Source: Phycisphaerales bacterium (GTDB lineage Bacteria; Planctomycetota; Phycisphaerae; Phycisphaerales; SM1A02). From it: 64,000 nucleotides of DNA. The notes under the pieces were generated by a model. That model was not told where the DNA came from, ran no database searches, and was given only the letters and a program-made list of their open reading frames with translations. The position numbers were made by a program, and so were the translations under genes. The stretch's first letter is position 1. Every line of letters starts with the position of its first letter. The stretch is taken from positions 32,376 to 96,375 of the forward strand of contig JAQWMQ010000012.1 of the NCBI GenBank assembly GCA_029246705.1, in the 5' to 3' direction. Shown piece after piece: positions 46,969-56,008 of the stretch.

Positions 46969-47673
46969 TCAGCCGCTCCAGTCGCTCAGGAGCTGCAGCA
47001 GGTCCTCGCCGTCGACCCGTCCGTCGTCGTTGAGGTCGCTGTCGCCGCTGCGTGTCGGCGGCGTGAGCTGGTTTCGGTACCAGAAGAGCCGTCTCTCCCA
47101 CGTCCCCTTGTTCATGTCATTCCACCCGATCGAGATCACCGCATCGATCATCGAATCCGCATCCACGTCGAAGTAGAAACTCTGCTGGACGTACTGGAGT
47201 TCGGTCGGGTCCATGCCGATCAGATCGCTCCAGAATGCGCTGCCTTCGTCGAAGAGCAGGACGGACTCGATGGCAAGGCCGCCTTCCCGATGTCTCAGGA
47301 CAAGCAGGGGAAACGAGCTTCCTTCTCCGGTCTCGCCGTAGAACTCCACGCCGGCATCGTCTTCCTGGAGCTGTTCGAAGATGCCGTCGCCATCGAGATC
47401 GATGATGCCGTCCTCGCCGAGATCGAGACAGTTCATGAACCGGGCGTTGTAGTTCACTTCCAGCGGACGTGGTGTCGGGTCGAAGACCTCCCACGTGATT
47501 TCGGTTGGAAGATCACCGCATACCCATGATCCCATGGGCATTGCGTGGTGTTCTCCTTGCTCACCGCGATCGAAACCGGTCGGGGGCAAGGGGCGGTCGT
47601 CCGCCATGAGCAAACCGGCTCCCAGCAGAAAACCGAGACCACCGAGTACCAACGGAATGCATTGATTGTGCAT
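46969..47673 (-). CDS. Secreted protein with short dockerin-like C-terminus
   Basis: A signal peptide-like N-terminus (MHNQCIPLVLGGLGFLLGAGLLMA) with GGAG 7 bases before the ATG. The body is rich in acidic and aromatic residues (LGEDGIIDLDGDGIFEQLQEDDAGVEF, FYFDVDADSMIDAVISIGWND). A single EF-hand-like repeat ends it (DLNDDGRVDGEDLLQLLSDW), unlike the paired repeats elsewhere in the window. Function unknown; calcium binding is inferred from the acidic loops. Confidence 0.75.
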   Translation of the reverse strand: MHNQCIPLVLGGLGFLLGAGLLMADDRPLPPTGFDRGEQGEHHAMPMGSWVCGDLPTEITWEVFDPTPRPLEVNYNARFMNCLDLGEDGIIDLDGDGIFEQLQEDDAGVEFYGETGEGSSFPLLVLRHREGGLAIESVLLFDEGSAFWSDLIGMDPTELQYVQQSFYFDVDADSMIDAVISIGWNDMNKGTWERRLFWYRNQLTPPTRSGDSDLNDDGRVDGEDLLQLLSDWSG

Positions 47674-47792
47674 GCTTCATCTCCTTTTTTTCATCTTCCG
47701 TGCGCTGCATCCAAATGCAACATGCAGCATCGAAACCCCTCCGGTTACTTCGGTCGGGGTCATGACAGCCGTCGGTTACCGGAAGCCTGCAC

Positions 47793-48683
47793 TCAGTAGG
47801 TGTGGCCGTTGATGGTGATCTTGTCCGCCTGCTCGAGCCGGCTCATCACCAGGTCCTCGTTGCGGGTCAGCAGGGTGTTGCCGACCTCGGTGTTCAGACC
47901 GTTCAGGTTGCGAAGATCCCGGGTGAACGGGTCATATTCGCGGCTCGAGAACCCGTAGTCGAGAAGCTTCTTCAGCACCGCGTCCTCGTCGAAACCGAAC
48001 TTGGCGCCGTGACCGCGCAGTTCGATGATGATCGAGTGCAGGGATGGGTTCGAGAGCACCGAATCCGCACCTTCGACCACCGCGCCTTCGAAGCCCTCGA
48101 CGTCGACCTTGAGGATCGTCGGGTTCAGGCCCTCGAGCAGGCTGTCAAGCGAGTGAACGGGGACATCGATCGAGTTCGACGGGTTCTCGCCTTCGGCCAG
48201 GACCCGGTTCTCGCAGTTGAGATCGGAATGGAAGCGGAGCGTCCCTTCCTTGTCGGCGATCCCGACGTTCATCGCCTTCACCTGTTCCGCGAGGTCGTTC
48301 ACGTTGAGATTGCTCTTCAGCGTCTCGAAGGTCGAGGGCACGGGCTCGTAGCAATGTCCTTTCGCGCCGCGCGCCTTGCAGGCAAGGATCGAATAGGCCC
48401 CGGCATTGGCGCCGACGTCGATGAAGAGATCCTCGGGCGTGGTGACGTTCAGAAGGTAGGACATGTCCTCGAACTCCTGGAGTCCGCAGTAGATGTTCCC
48501 GGTGAGTCCGTGGTCGCCCGGTCGGATCATCATCTTCGCGTCATCCACCCAGTCGATCAGCACCGCGCCCGGCACCATGCGGCTGCCGAACTGCCAGTTG
48601 ACGAATCGCTTCATCGCGGCGACCCGGTGCGGTCGGTTCAGGGGGTGGTTCAGGATGTAGCGAAGTGTCTTGGTGAGTCCCAT
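47793..48683 (-). CDS. FkbM-family methyltransferase
   Basis: An S-adenosylmethionine-dependent methyltransferase: the motif I region is FIDVGANAGAYSILAC, with HCYEPVPSTFETLKSN, LDSLLEGLNPTILKVDVEGFEGAVVEGA and the final SIIIELRGHG. Family members methylate hydroxyl groups of sugars, polyketides or polysaccharides. It follows the DegT-like gene on the same strand by 91 bases, suggesting a shared sugar or surface-polymer role; that is inference. Confidence 0.92.
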   Translation of the reverse strand: MGLTKTLRYILNHPLNRPHRVAAMKRFVNWQFGSRMVPGAVLIDWVDDAKMMIRPGDHGLTGNIYCGLQEFEDMSYLLNVTTPEDLFIDVGANAGAYSILACKARGAKGHCYEPVPSTFETLKSNLNVNDLAEQVKAMNVGIADKEGTLRFHSDLNCENRVLAEGENPSNSIDVPVHSLDSLLEGLNPTILKVDVEGFEGAVVEGADSVLSNPSLHSIIIELRGHGAKFGFDEDAVLKKLLDYGFSSREYDPFTRDLRNLNGLNTEVGNTLLTRNEDLVMSRLEQADKITINGHTY

Positions 48684-48774
48684 AGGTCGATTTCCAGCTT
48701 TTGCGTGCCTGGTCTGTTCACTGCGCTATCGGTTTAACCATCGAATGGGATCACTTGTTTGGTACAAGCCAGCT

Positions 48775-49926
48775 TCAATCTCTTCGGAAACTGGTTCGCT
48801 GCATCATCAGTTCCAGGGTCTGGCAGACGAGGTCTATCTCTCTGTCACTGATCGTGTTATGCATTGGGAGGGCAATCGAGCGTGCCGAAGCTCGCTCCGC
48901 GTGAAGGCAGGGGAGTCCCTCGACGGTTGCGGGGGCAATGGTGTCCGAAGCCAGTTGCAGCCCGGTGCTGACCCCGATCTCGTGGCGTGCCATGCCTTCC
49001 ATGATCTCGTCTCGCTCGTCGCGCGAGAATCGATCACTGAGCCGCACGATCATGCGGCACCAGCTCATCTCGACGCCACTGGGTGTGGCTTGCAGGACGA
49101 GATCCGAGTTACCGCTGAGCTTGCGGAAATAGCATTCCGCGATCTCCTTTCGGACCTCGATGCCAGAGGCGATGCCGCCAAGCCTGGTGAGACCCAGGCT
49201 CGCACGCAGGTCGTCCATCGGTGCATCAAGTGCGGCGGCGCCAACCACGAGTCGGCCATTGGCATCCAGCGCACGTTCACTGTCACGCAGGGCTCGCATG
49301 GTGCTGGCAAGATGATCATCGTTGGTCAGGATCACGCCACCGGTTCCCGTTGAAAGGGCACTGGCGTTTGAGAAGTCGAAGACCGCAAGTCTTCCGAAGC
49401 GGCCGGTGGCTTCCCCCTGCACCGATGCCCCGACCGATGCTCCGACCAGTTCGATCATCGGTAGTTCGGATCGAGTGGCCAGCCTGGCCAGGTCGTCCAG
49501 CCCAACCGGGCATCCGAGATCTGCGCTGCCGACGATCACCCGGACTCGATCATCGATCAACGCTTCGGCGTCTTCGGGACGCATGCTCATGGTCTGGGCA
49601 TCGATATCCACGCAGACTGGTGTGGCACCGAGTCGACTGGTTGCCGCGACGGCTGCGCTTGCTCCAACGGCCGGCAGAAGGACCCGATCACCGGGCTGCA
49701 CTCCGCAGGAGGCAAGCGCGATCTCGACCGCACATCCACCCGAGGTGGTGCTGACGCAGTACGACCGGTCGATCCAGGCGGCAAAGGCCTCCTCGAAGGC
49801 ATCCACGGTCGCACCCTCGTCGGTGTTCCTGAGCAGCCTCGTGATCGCCTCGATCTCTTCGGCCTTGAGTTCGACCTGGCTCAACGGAATGACATCACTC
49901 AACGGACTGGCCCAATCTGCCCACAT
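48775..49926 (-). CDS. DegT/DnrJ/EryC1/StrS-fold protein lacking the PLP residues (probable pseudoenzyme)
   Basis: The fold is that of sugar aminotransferases: VDAFEEAFAAWIDRSYCVSTTSGGCAVEIAL, VLLPAVGASAAVAATSRLGATPVCVDID, and a C-terminal SIALPMHNTISDREIDLV. But FSFHxTK-N, with the PLP-binding Lys, is here VFDFSNASALSTGTGG, placing Ser at position 189. The Asp that contacts the pyridine ring in IEDAAQAHG is replaced in MIELVGASVGA (Leu160). It therefore probably cannot act as a PLP aminotransferase. I start at the ATG at 49926 (GAGGTGG about 12 bases upstream); a GTG at 49971 is possible. Alternatives are a dehydratase-like, binding or structural role. Confidence 0.8.
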   Translation of the reverse strand: MWADWASPLSDVIPLSQVELKAEEIEAITRLLRNTDEGATVDAFEEAFAAWIDRSYCVSTTSGGCAVEIALASCGVQPGDRVLLPAVGASAAVAATSRLGATPVCVDIDAQTMSMRPEDAEALIDDRVRVIVGSADLGCPVGLDDLARLATRSELPMIELVGASVGASVQGEATGRFGRLAVFDFSNASALSTGTGGVILTNDDHLASTMRALRDSERALDANGRLVVGAAALDAPMDDLRASLGLTRLGGIASGIEVRKEIAECYFRKLSGNSDLVLQATPSGVEMSWCRMIVRLSDRFSRDERDEIMEGMARHEIGVSTGLQLASDTIAPATVEGLPCLHAERASARSIALPMHNTISDREIDLVCQTLELMMQRTSFRRD

Positions 49927-49960
49927 CGGTCGTGGGTCCACCTCTTGGTTCGATCCCTGG

Positions 49961-51445
49961 TCATGCGTCACCAACGATTCGGGTGACCGCACGTTCTCGA
50001 TTATCGGTTCGATCCAGCCACATCCATGCAGCCATTGCACGAATCGTCGAATCGACCCCGCCAGCCCCGGAGGCCAGGGCACCCAGTTCCTCGAGTTCTT
50101 CCTTGTCGAGCGGGTCTCCGCTGCGGACCTTGAGCAGGAGTGACAATGTCCGCACGCGTCGATCGGGGTGGTCCCTGAAGGTCCATCCCGTCCGCATCGC
50201 CTCGATGGCGTCGGCGTTGAGCAGGCCCATGATCCCCATTTCCCCAAGCCCCGGATCGGATGGGTCCTTCAAGCTCGTGAGGACCGAGTCCAGTGCCGAG
50301 GGGTGCTCTTCGGCCATTTCGGTGATGACCCGCATGCCGATGGCTCGGATCTCCGGTTTTTCGATGGCCAGCTTGATGATTGCCTTGCGGATCTCGAGTG
50401 CCTGCTCCGGCGGGGCATTCTTGGCGACTGACAACGCACCCTCGATGAGAATCGCATTCTTCTTCGTGACCATCGCCACTGCCGTGGGGGCAAGGTCGTC
50501 CCCGGCGTTCCTGGCTTCACCCGAAGCAGCGATCAGCTTGGTGAAGGCGCGTTCATCCCGGAAGGGACCCCAGTCCTCCAGATCAACGACGTGGTCGAGC
50601 CCCATCACCCCGAGTCGCATGCGGTCTCCGGAGGTACGTGCCTCGCGACCAGCCTTGATCCAGAGTGCCTTTCCGGCAGCGGTTTCGGAAGTCAGGGCGG
50701 CGTCTATGGCCAGGAGTCGCGTGCCCCTGGACAACTCGTTGTCCGCCCAGATCAGCTCGAGCAGGCTCACGCTCGATGCAATCGCTTTCTGCGTGGCAAG
50801 GTCCGAGACGGCGTTGGCGATCCGCTCCCTCTGGGCGATTTCGTGCCCGGGATACTCGGCGATCACCCCTTCAAACTGGCTGGGCTCCCCGATCTCGGCG
50901 AGGAGAATCGCGACCACGGCCCTGGTCACGGGGTCGTCGGTACCTTGAAGTCCAACCAGGATGTTCCGATCAAACGGAATCCCCAGGCTCCGGCCATGCA
51001 CCATCAGGTTGAGTTTCTCGACCGGCTGGAGATCTTCGAAGTCGAGGATGGTCTCGATGCTCCGGGCATCGAGCAGTTCCAGGTCGATTGCGGCAATAAT
51101 CGCGATCATCCGGTCACGGGGCGAGAACTGCTTCAGGAGGAAGGGGTCGATCGGCCCATCCTTGATCTCCGCGAGAGCAAGCAGGCCATCGATCTGGAGC
51201 GCGGGGTCACTCGAATCCAGCAGCCGCTGGAAGAGCGGCTTCATGTTCGGGTCTCGCAGCTTCCGAAGCGTCAGGAGCACGGCATGATGGTTCTTGTCCG
51301 GGCCCGCTCGAAGTCCCCTCTGGAGTGCACTGATCGATGCGTCAAAGGGATCGGTCTTGACGTAGTTCTGAGCGCTGCTTGTCGTGCAGAGGATGCCCGT
51401 GGTCAGAAGCAGCAGAATCGTCTTGATCAGCAGGTGGTTTGGCAT
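49961..51445 (-). CDS. Secreted HEAT-like repeat protein
   Basis: A signal peptide-like start (MPNHLLIKTILLLLTTGILC) with cleavage near SAQ. The mature part consists of helical pairs of about 35-40 residues, such as LLTLRKLRDPNMKPLFQRLLDSSDPALQIDGLLALAEI and RAVVAILLAEIGEPS. These resemble HEAT/armadillo scaffolds. It lies between dnaA and the DegT-fold gene. Cellular partner unknown. Confidence 0.75.
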   Translation of the reverse strand: MPNHLLIKTILLLLTTGILCTTSSAQNYVKTDPFDASISALQRGLRAGPDKNHHAVLLTLRKLRDPNMKPLFQRLLDSSDPALQIDGLLALAEIKDGPIDPFLLKQFSPRDRMIAIIAAIDLELLDARSIETILDFEDLQPVEKLNLMVHGRSLGIPFDRNILVGLQGTDDPVTRAVVAILLAEIGEPSQFEGVIAEYPGHEIAQRERIANAVSDLATQKAIASSVSLLELIWADNELSRGTRLLAIDAALTSETAAGKALWIKAGREARTSGDRMRLGVMGLDHVVDLEDWGPFRDERAFTKLIAASGEARNAGDDLAPTAVAMVTKKNAILIEGALSVAKNAPPEQALEIRKAIIKLAIEKPEIRAIGMRVITEMAEEHPSALDSVLTSLKDPSDPGLGEMGIMGLLNADAIEAMRTGWTFRDHPDRRVRTLSLLLKVRSGDPLDKEELEELGALASGAGGVDSTIRAMAAWMWLDRTDNRERAVTRIVGDA

Positions 51446-51474
51446 GGTGCGAGTGTACACCAGCCGGACTTGGT

Positions 51475-52941
51475 TCATCGATTGGATGATCGGCGGACCA
51501 CGTCATACTTGAGCTGTTCGACGAATTCCCGAAGCGTGCCTTCGCCGACACCAGGCAGTGCCAGGGCGGTGTTGGCCTGGAGGTTGCGGAGAATCCTGCG
51601 TGCGGCGGTGTGGACGGTCGAATGATTCTCCCGGCCGAGCCCCCGGGCGATCTCGGGAAAGCTCAGGGTCGTCAGCTCCCTCGCCAGGTGCACGACGAGT
51701 CCCCTGGCCAGGACCACGCGCCGATGCCGTCCCCGGCCAAGCAGCTCGTCTGATTCGACCCCGATGCGAATGCACACGGCGTCGATGATCTCACCGAGCC
51801 TGACCGGAGTCCTCGGCCCGGGAGCGGACTCGCCCTCGAGCATCTGTTCCACCATGATCGCACCCACGGCATCGCTGCGGGTGCCGTCGAGCCTTCGCAG
51901 GGCGGCAAGCTTGGTGATTCCGCCCCTGAGTTCCCGAACCGAACCGGTGAACCGGCCCGCCAGGAGCTGGGCGGCGGCGTCGGTGAGATCCAGTCCGCGT
52001 TCGGCAGCAAGCTGCCTGACCAGCTTCTCGCGCATCGCGAGTTCGGGGCGTTCGATCCGGACCACCATGCCGGCCAGGAACCGGCTGGTCAGCGCGGTAC
52101 TGAAGCGACTGATCTGGCGGGGGTGTTCATCCGAGGCCAGCAGGAGACTGGATCCGCCGAGTCCGATCGCGTCCAACGTGTGCAGGAACTCGTTCTGGGT
52201 CGCGTTCTTGTTGCTGAGGAAATGGATGTCGTCGATGGCAAGAAGATCAAGTCGTCGCATCTTGGTCCGGAATGCGTCGATCTTCCCGCTGCGAACCGCG
52301 GCGATGTACTCGTTGGTGAACTCCTCGCCGGTCACGTAACGAACCACCTGGTTCGGTGTGGCACGGACTCGGCGTTCGATCACGCCCTGGAGCAGGTGGG
52401 TCTTGCCCACGCCGCATTCGCCGTGGACGAAGAGGATGGGCGGGGCGGTCTCGGGGTCCTCTGCGAGTGCCAGGGACGTCTGGTAGGCGAGGCGGTTGGA
52501 GGTGCCGACCACGAACTCCTCAAGCCTTCGAAGTTGCTGTCGCTTCGCGGAGGAGCCGGGCAGGCCTCCGGCACGGGAATTGGGCTGCTGTCGACCCCGA
52601 GGGCCGCGCTGGTCATCCTTCGTGGCCGTACCGGTGTCGGCCTCCCGAGCCATGGGCTTCTGCGTGAACATCTCCGGAGCCACCCGGAGATCGACGGAGG
52701 CACCTTCTCCAAGAGCCTGTCGAGCCACTTCCTCGAGGTCTCGCCTGAAGTGCCGCCCGATCCAGTCCGCCACGAACTGGCTTTCAGCAGCCACATCCAC
52801 CCGTTCGCCCTCGATCGTCATCCGAGTGGTGTGGTCGAACCACATTCCGTATCGATGCTGGCCGATTCGATCGACCAGACGGTCGGAAATCGTGTTGTCA
52901 TCGGAGTTTGAACGAGTTGGGACCGTGCTCATTCGCGGCAT
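51475..52941 (-). CDS. dnaA: Chromosomal replication initiator DnaA
   Basis: The AAA+ core has Walker A GECGVGKTHLLQG, Walker B LLAIDDIHFLSNK, and sensor-type RELRGGITKL. The C-terminal helix-turn-helix that reads DnaA boxes is at LSFPEIARGLGRENHSTVHTAARR. Domain I is short, and a basic/disordered linker (RGPRGRQQPNSRAGG) precedes the AAA+ part. I use the ATG at 52941, which has GAGG 7 bases upstream; the longer frame to 53055 has no such support. About 488 residues. Candidate DnaA boxes lie upstream. Confidence 0.95.
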   Translation of the reverse strand: MPRMSTVPTRSNSDDNTISDRLVDRIGQHRYGMWFDHTTRMTIEGERVDVAAESQFVADWIGRHFRRDLEEVARQALGEGASVDLRVAPEMFTQKPMAREADTGTATKDDQRGPRGRQQPNSRAGGLPGSSAKRQQLRRLEEFVVGTSNRLAYQTSLALAEDPETAPPILFVHGECGVGKTHLLQGVIERRVRATPNQVVRYVTGEEFTNEYIAAVRSGKIDAFRTKMRRLDLLAIDDIHFLSNKNATQNEFLHTLDAIGLGGSSLLLASDEHPRQISRFSTALTSRFLAGMVVRIERPELAMREKLVRQLAAERGLDLTDAAAQLLAGRFTGSVRELRGGITKLAALRRLDGTRSDAVGAIMVEQMLEGESAPGPRTPVRLGEIIDAVCIRIGVESDELLGRGRHRRVVLARGLVVHLARELTTLSFPEIARGLGRENHSTVHTAARRILRNLQANTALALPGVGEGTLREFVEQLKYDVVRRSSNR

Positions 52942-53572
52942 ATGCGGGCCTCGATGGGTGTGAGAGGCTTCTTGCGATGACTCTGCCGGGAATTCAACCA
53001 GGATCGGGACGTGGCGTGGGTTCGAAACAACTGCAAACCTACAACCCGCCACCACATCTTGGTGGAATCAACGGCAAGCCGTGAAGTGTCTGAGAGTCCG
53101 TTCCATCGAGGGGGGCGCCATGGTCGGGAAAGCCCGTCTTGAGGCTGTGCACATCGTGGTTCCTCGCGGGCCGGATCTCACTGGGAGGTCCGGTCTGAGG
53201 GCATTCGCCATCGAATGCCAGCTGAGGAGCGAGTCGTCGAGGCAGGTCGGGACCGTCGCGTTCCGGAAAGGGTCACGATCTGTGGCGACGAGCTCTGATG
53301 AGCAGGTCTCGATTCGGCCTGATGTGCCGAAGCCCACGTCCTTGTGGGTTGAGTCTGAATGTATCGACCAATCCCACCTATGCAACCCTTCGATGATGAA
53401 ACAAGAACACTCTTCGCACGGAAAGCACGGTAAACAAGGGTGATCCGTGACTTCAAGAAGAAGTTCTCCACCATTGTCCACGATCCTGTCCATGTGTTGT
53501 GGACAAGGCGGATGCACTTGACACCGATCCTCGAATGCTTCCGGAGATGGTCCGCGCGATGCTCGTTCGAGT
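52942..53572. other. dnaA upstream region, candidate replication origin
   Basis: About 630 bases without a convincing gene. Three DnaA-box-like sites cluster around 53474-53506: TTGTCCACG, CTGTCCATG and (inverted) TTGTCCACA. The stretch at 53385-53470 is AT-richer than the flanks. Open frames here look spurious. An origin is plausible but unproven. Confidence 0.4.
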
Positions 53573-54553
53573 TCAGCTTCGGTCGGTTGGTTCACGAAGG
53601 TCGCGTATCAGTGCGACCCGACGAATCGTCCTGTGAAAACCGGCTTTTTCGTAGATCTTCAATGCCGGGTCGTTTGCCTCGTCCACGGCAAGGACGATGT
53701 TTCTTTCTCGTGATCCGGAGACCAGACGCAGTCCGTGTTGCAGGAGTGCCCGACCGATTCCCTGCCCTCGAGCATTCTTCGTGAGACCGAGGTACACCAG
53801 TTCGATCGAACTTGATCCTGCCGAACCGTTGAACAAGGAAACACCGATCGCTCGTTTATCTTTGCGCGCGATCACCCACCACTCGGGGCGAAAGATGCCG
53901 GAGTGCATGTGCCCCTCGACGACGTCGCTCGGATCACGCAGCCCGGCGAGCCTCGGACAGTCAAGCGTCTGGTGGTAGGTATCGACCAGGAGATCCTCGA
54001 GCTCCGCTCGATGCTCCGATCGGTAGTGTTCGAGGCTGACTCCGTTCGGAAAGTCCACCTCTGGGATGGCGTTACGTTCAGGAACCGGTCGTTCCATGTA
54101 GGTCAGCATCGCCAGCCTGAGCAACCCGCCGTGGATGAAGGCATCCTGCTCCAGTCGGTCGGCGGGTTCGACCAGCGCCTGGGCGAGTGAGACGTCGGCC
54201 TGACGGAGTGAATGGCAGCTGGCATCGATCACGCGGCCTACCAGGGGGGCTTCCTCGGAGGAGCGGGGGGTCGAGGCGAAGAGCATCGCGGTTCGGCCGG
54301 GGCTGGGAGATGCCAGGACCGTGGCCAGGATCCGATTGTTGATGCCGAAGGCACACCAGATGTGATCCAGGCTCATCCGGGTCTCACGGGCGAACCGCAT
54401 GAATCGCTCCGCGTGTCGTCGATCCGACCTCAGGAGTCTCTCCACCGCCTCCAGAAGGCGTGCCGGCCCCGGTTGGGCGATCCGAATCGAGCCATCTGAA
54501 GCACCAGAGGCTGGTTTTTCGGTGTCACCTGACTGTCTCGGGGAAGCATCCAT
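53573..54553 (-). CDS. GNAT-family N-acetyltransferase
   Basis: 326 residues. The C-terminal half is a GNAT domain: WWVIARKDKRAIGVSLF, LGLTKNARGQGIGRALLQHG with the acetyl-CoA-binding R-x-x-G-x-G/A motif, and NDPALKIYEKAGF. The N-terminal half is helical and contains a second, weaker GNAT-like region. The acceptor substrate is unknown. It is divergent from the secreted-protein gene at 54698. Confidence 0.85.
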   Translation of the reverse strand: MDASPRQSGDTEKPASGASDGSIRIAQPGPARLLEAVERLLRSDRRHAERFMRFARETRMSLDHIWCAFGINNRILATVLASPSPGRTAMLFASTPRSSEEAPLVGRVIDASCHSLRQADVSLAQALVEPADRLEQDAFIHGGLLRLAMLTYMERPVPERNAIPEVDFPNGVSLEHYRSEHRAELEDLLVDTYHQTLDCPRLAGLRDPSDVVEGHMHSGIFRPEWWVIARKDKRAIGVSLFNGSAGSSSIELVYLGLTKNARGQGIGRALLQHGLRLVSGSRERNIVLAVDEANDPALKIYEKAGFHRTIRRVALIRDLREPTDRS

Positions 54554-54697
54554 AAGGTAGGAATCTAGCAGGTCCGTTCCGGATAGCTCCCTTCAGGCGT
54601 GCTGGATCGGTCTTCAATCGATACCATGGTCCTTTCGATGAGTTCCCACGAACGTGGGATGGAACCGCATCGCCCTGACCGGCGAAGAGAGAAGGTC

Positions 54698-55411
54698 ATG
54701 ATCGCACGAATCCAGCACACCAGAGCACGTCTGTCCACCCGGGTCGTGGCTCCTCGACGATTCTCCCTGCTGCTTGCGGTCCTGAGCACCGTACTGGCGG
54801 TCAACCTGCTGGAGACCAGCGCCACGGCCTCGCCGGCTGCGGTCGCGGTCACTGAAGACTGGACGGTCGATTTCAAGCCCGGCCCGCTTCGCCTGTACCA
54901 GGACCCCCTCGACGGTCGGCTGTACTGGTACTTCACCTATCGAGTGACCAACAGCACCGGACAGGACCGCATGTTCGCGCCGCGTGCAGAACTCTTCACC
55001 GACAAGGGTGAAATCATCCGTTCAGGCCGCGGGGTGTCCTCCGAGGTCACCAAGCGCCTGCGTGGGCTGCTGAACAATCCACTGCTCGAGGATGAGAACC
55101 AGATTCTCGGGGACCTGCGTCAGGGCAAGGAGAACGCGAAGGACGGCTTGATCATCTGGCCGGTGACCGACGTCGACTCCAACGAGCTCACGATCTTCAT
55201 CACCGGGCTGAGCAACGCGACTGAACGCGTGCCGCATCCGGTGAGCGGTGACGACATCGTCCTGCGCAAGACCATCCGCCTCGACTACAAGGTGCCCGGC
55301 AACATCCACCAGCGGGGGAGTGACGAAGTCACCACCGTGCCCCCGGTATCCACCGAGCGGGCCCTCCAGATGCATGCCCGTGTCCCCAACGCCCTGTGGA
55401 TCTGGCGCTGA
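54698..55411 (+). CDS. Uncharacterised secreted protein
   Basis: I start at the ATG at 54698, where AGAAGG precedes and a hydrophobic segment follows (RFSLLLAVLSTVLAVNLLE). The mature part is beta-rich: RLYQDPLDGRLYWYFTYRVTNSTGQDRMFAPRAELFTDKGEII and ELTIFITGLSNATERV. I recall similar conserved planctomycete proteins but no function. Its 3' end lies inside an 11-bp repeat array, and it is followed by rpmA. Confidence 0.75.
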   Translation: MIARIQHTRARLSTRVVAPRRFSLLLAVLSTVLAVNLLETSATASPAAVAVTEDWTVDFKPGPLRLYQDPLDGRLYWYFTYRVTNSTGQDRMFAPRAELFTDKGEIIRSGRGVSSEVTKRLRGLLNNPLLEDENQILGDLRQGKENAKDGLIIWPVTDVDSNELTIFITGLSNATERVPHPVSGDDIVLRKTIRLDYKVPGNIHQRGSDEVTTVPPVSTERALQMHARVPNALWIWR

Positions 55412-55432
55412 TCTGGCGCTGATCTGGCGCTT
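55400..55432 (+). repeat. 11-bp tandem repeat, three copies, spanning a stop codon
   Basis: ATCTGGCGCTG is repeated three times (the last copy ending GCGCTT); the first copy contains the final Trp-Arg codons and stop of the upstream gene. This is the third intergenic 11-bp array in the window. Confidence 0.8.
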
Positions 55433-55541
55433 TTCGCTCCGAGTGCCTCTTGGGCGCCCAGTGAGCCGCCCCGGTCATGCCCCTCAGGGCTGCTCAAACT
55501 GATTCCAGGGATTTCACCTTCCCCCGGACGTGTCTGTTTCG

Positions 55542-55547
55542 CTATAC
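55542..55547 (+). promoter_or_regulatory. Candidate -10 of the rpmA-obg transcript
   Basis: TATACT lies about 52 bases upstream of rpmA in an otherwise GC-rich gap. A suitable -35 is not clear. Position approximate. Confidence 0.35.
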
Positions 55548-55599
55548 TGCCCGGCTCGCCCATCGTGGGCGTTTCGCCCCCAGCGTGGAGTTCATTGCA

Positions 55600-55896
55600 A
55601 TGGCACATAAGAAGGGTCAGGGCTCGTCCAAGAACGGACGCGACTCAAATCCCCAGTTCCGAGGCATCAAGCTCTATGGCGGCCAGCAGGCCAATGCCGG
55701 CTCGATCATCGTTCGCCAGTGCGGGACGAAGTTCAAGGCCGGCTTCAAGGTTCTGCGCGGTCGTGACGACACGCTGATGGCGCTGGTTCCCGGCACGGTT
55801 CGCTTCCGCGGTCGCTTCGTCGATGTCATTCCTGAGGATCCCTCGATCCAGCAGTATGAAGTCGTCGACAAGCACATCGCTCGCAAGCGCGCCTGA
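55600..55896 (+). CDS. rpmA: 50S ribosomal protein L27
   Basis: 98 residues. The N-terminus [16 protein letters not shown] is the hallmark of L27, whose tail reaches the peptidyl transferase centre; the GKKGxxG-type body follows ([22 protein letters not shown]). GGAG lies 9 bases before the ATG. It precedes obg, as usual, but L21 (rplU), normally directly upstream, is absent here. The upstream in-frame extension to 55477 is rejected. Confidence 0.96.
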   Translation: MAHKKGQGSSKNGRDSNPQFRGIKLYGGQQANAGSIIVRQCGTKFKAGFKVLRGRDDTLMALVPGTVRFRGRFVDVIPEDPSIQQYEVVDKHIARKRA

Positions 55897-56008
55897 GCGG
55901 AACCTGCTCGGCATCATTTCCTGATCATCACCGACCGCCCGATTCCCGATCGGACGGCTGATCTCGTACCCATCAACGACAACGATGGACTCGAGCGGAA
56001 CACCTTCG

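Noticed and set aside
53068..53595. Protein frames on both strands upstream of dnaA
   Set aside because: Composition is erratic (Cys, His, Ser mixtures), no family motifs and no ribosome site; the region fits an origin or regulatory gap better.
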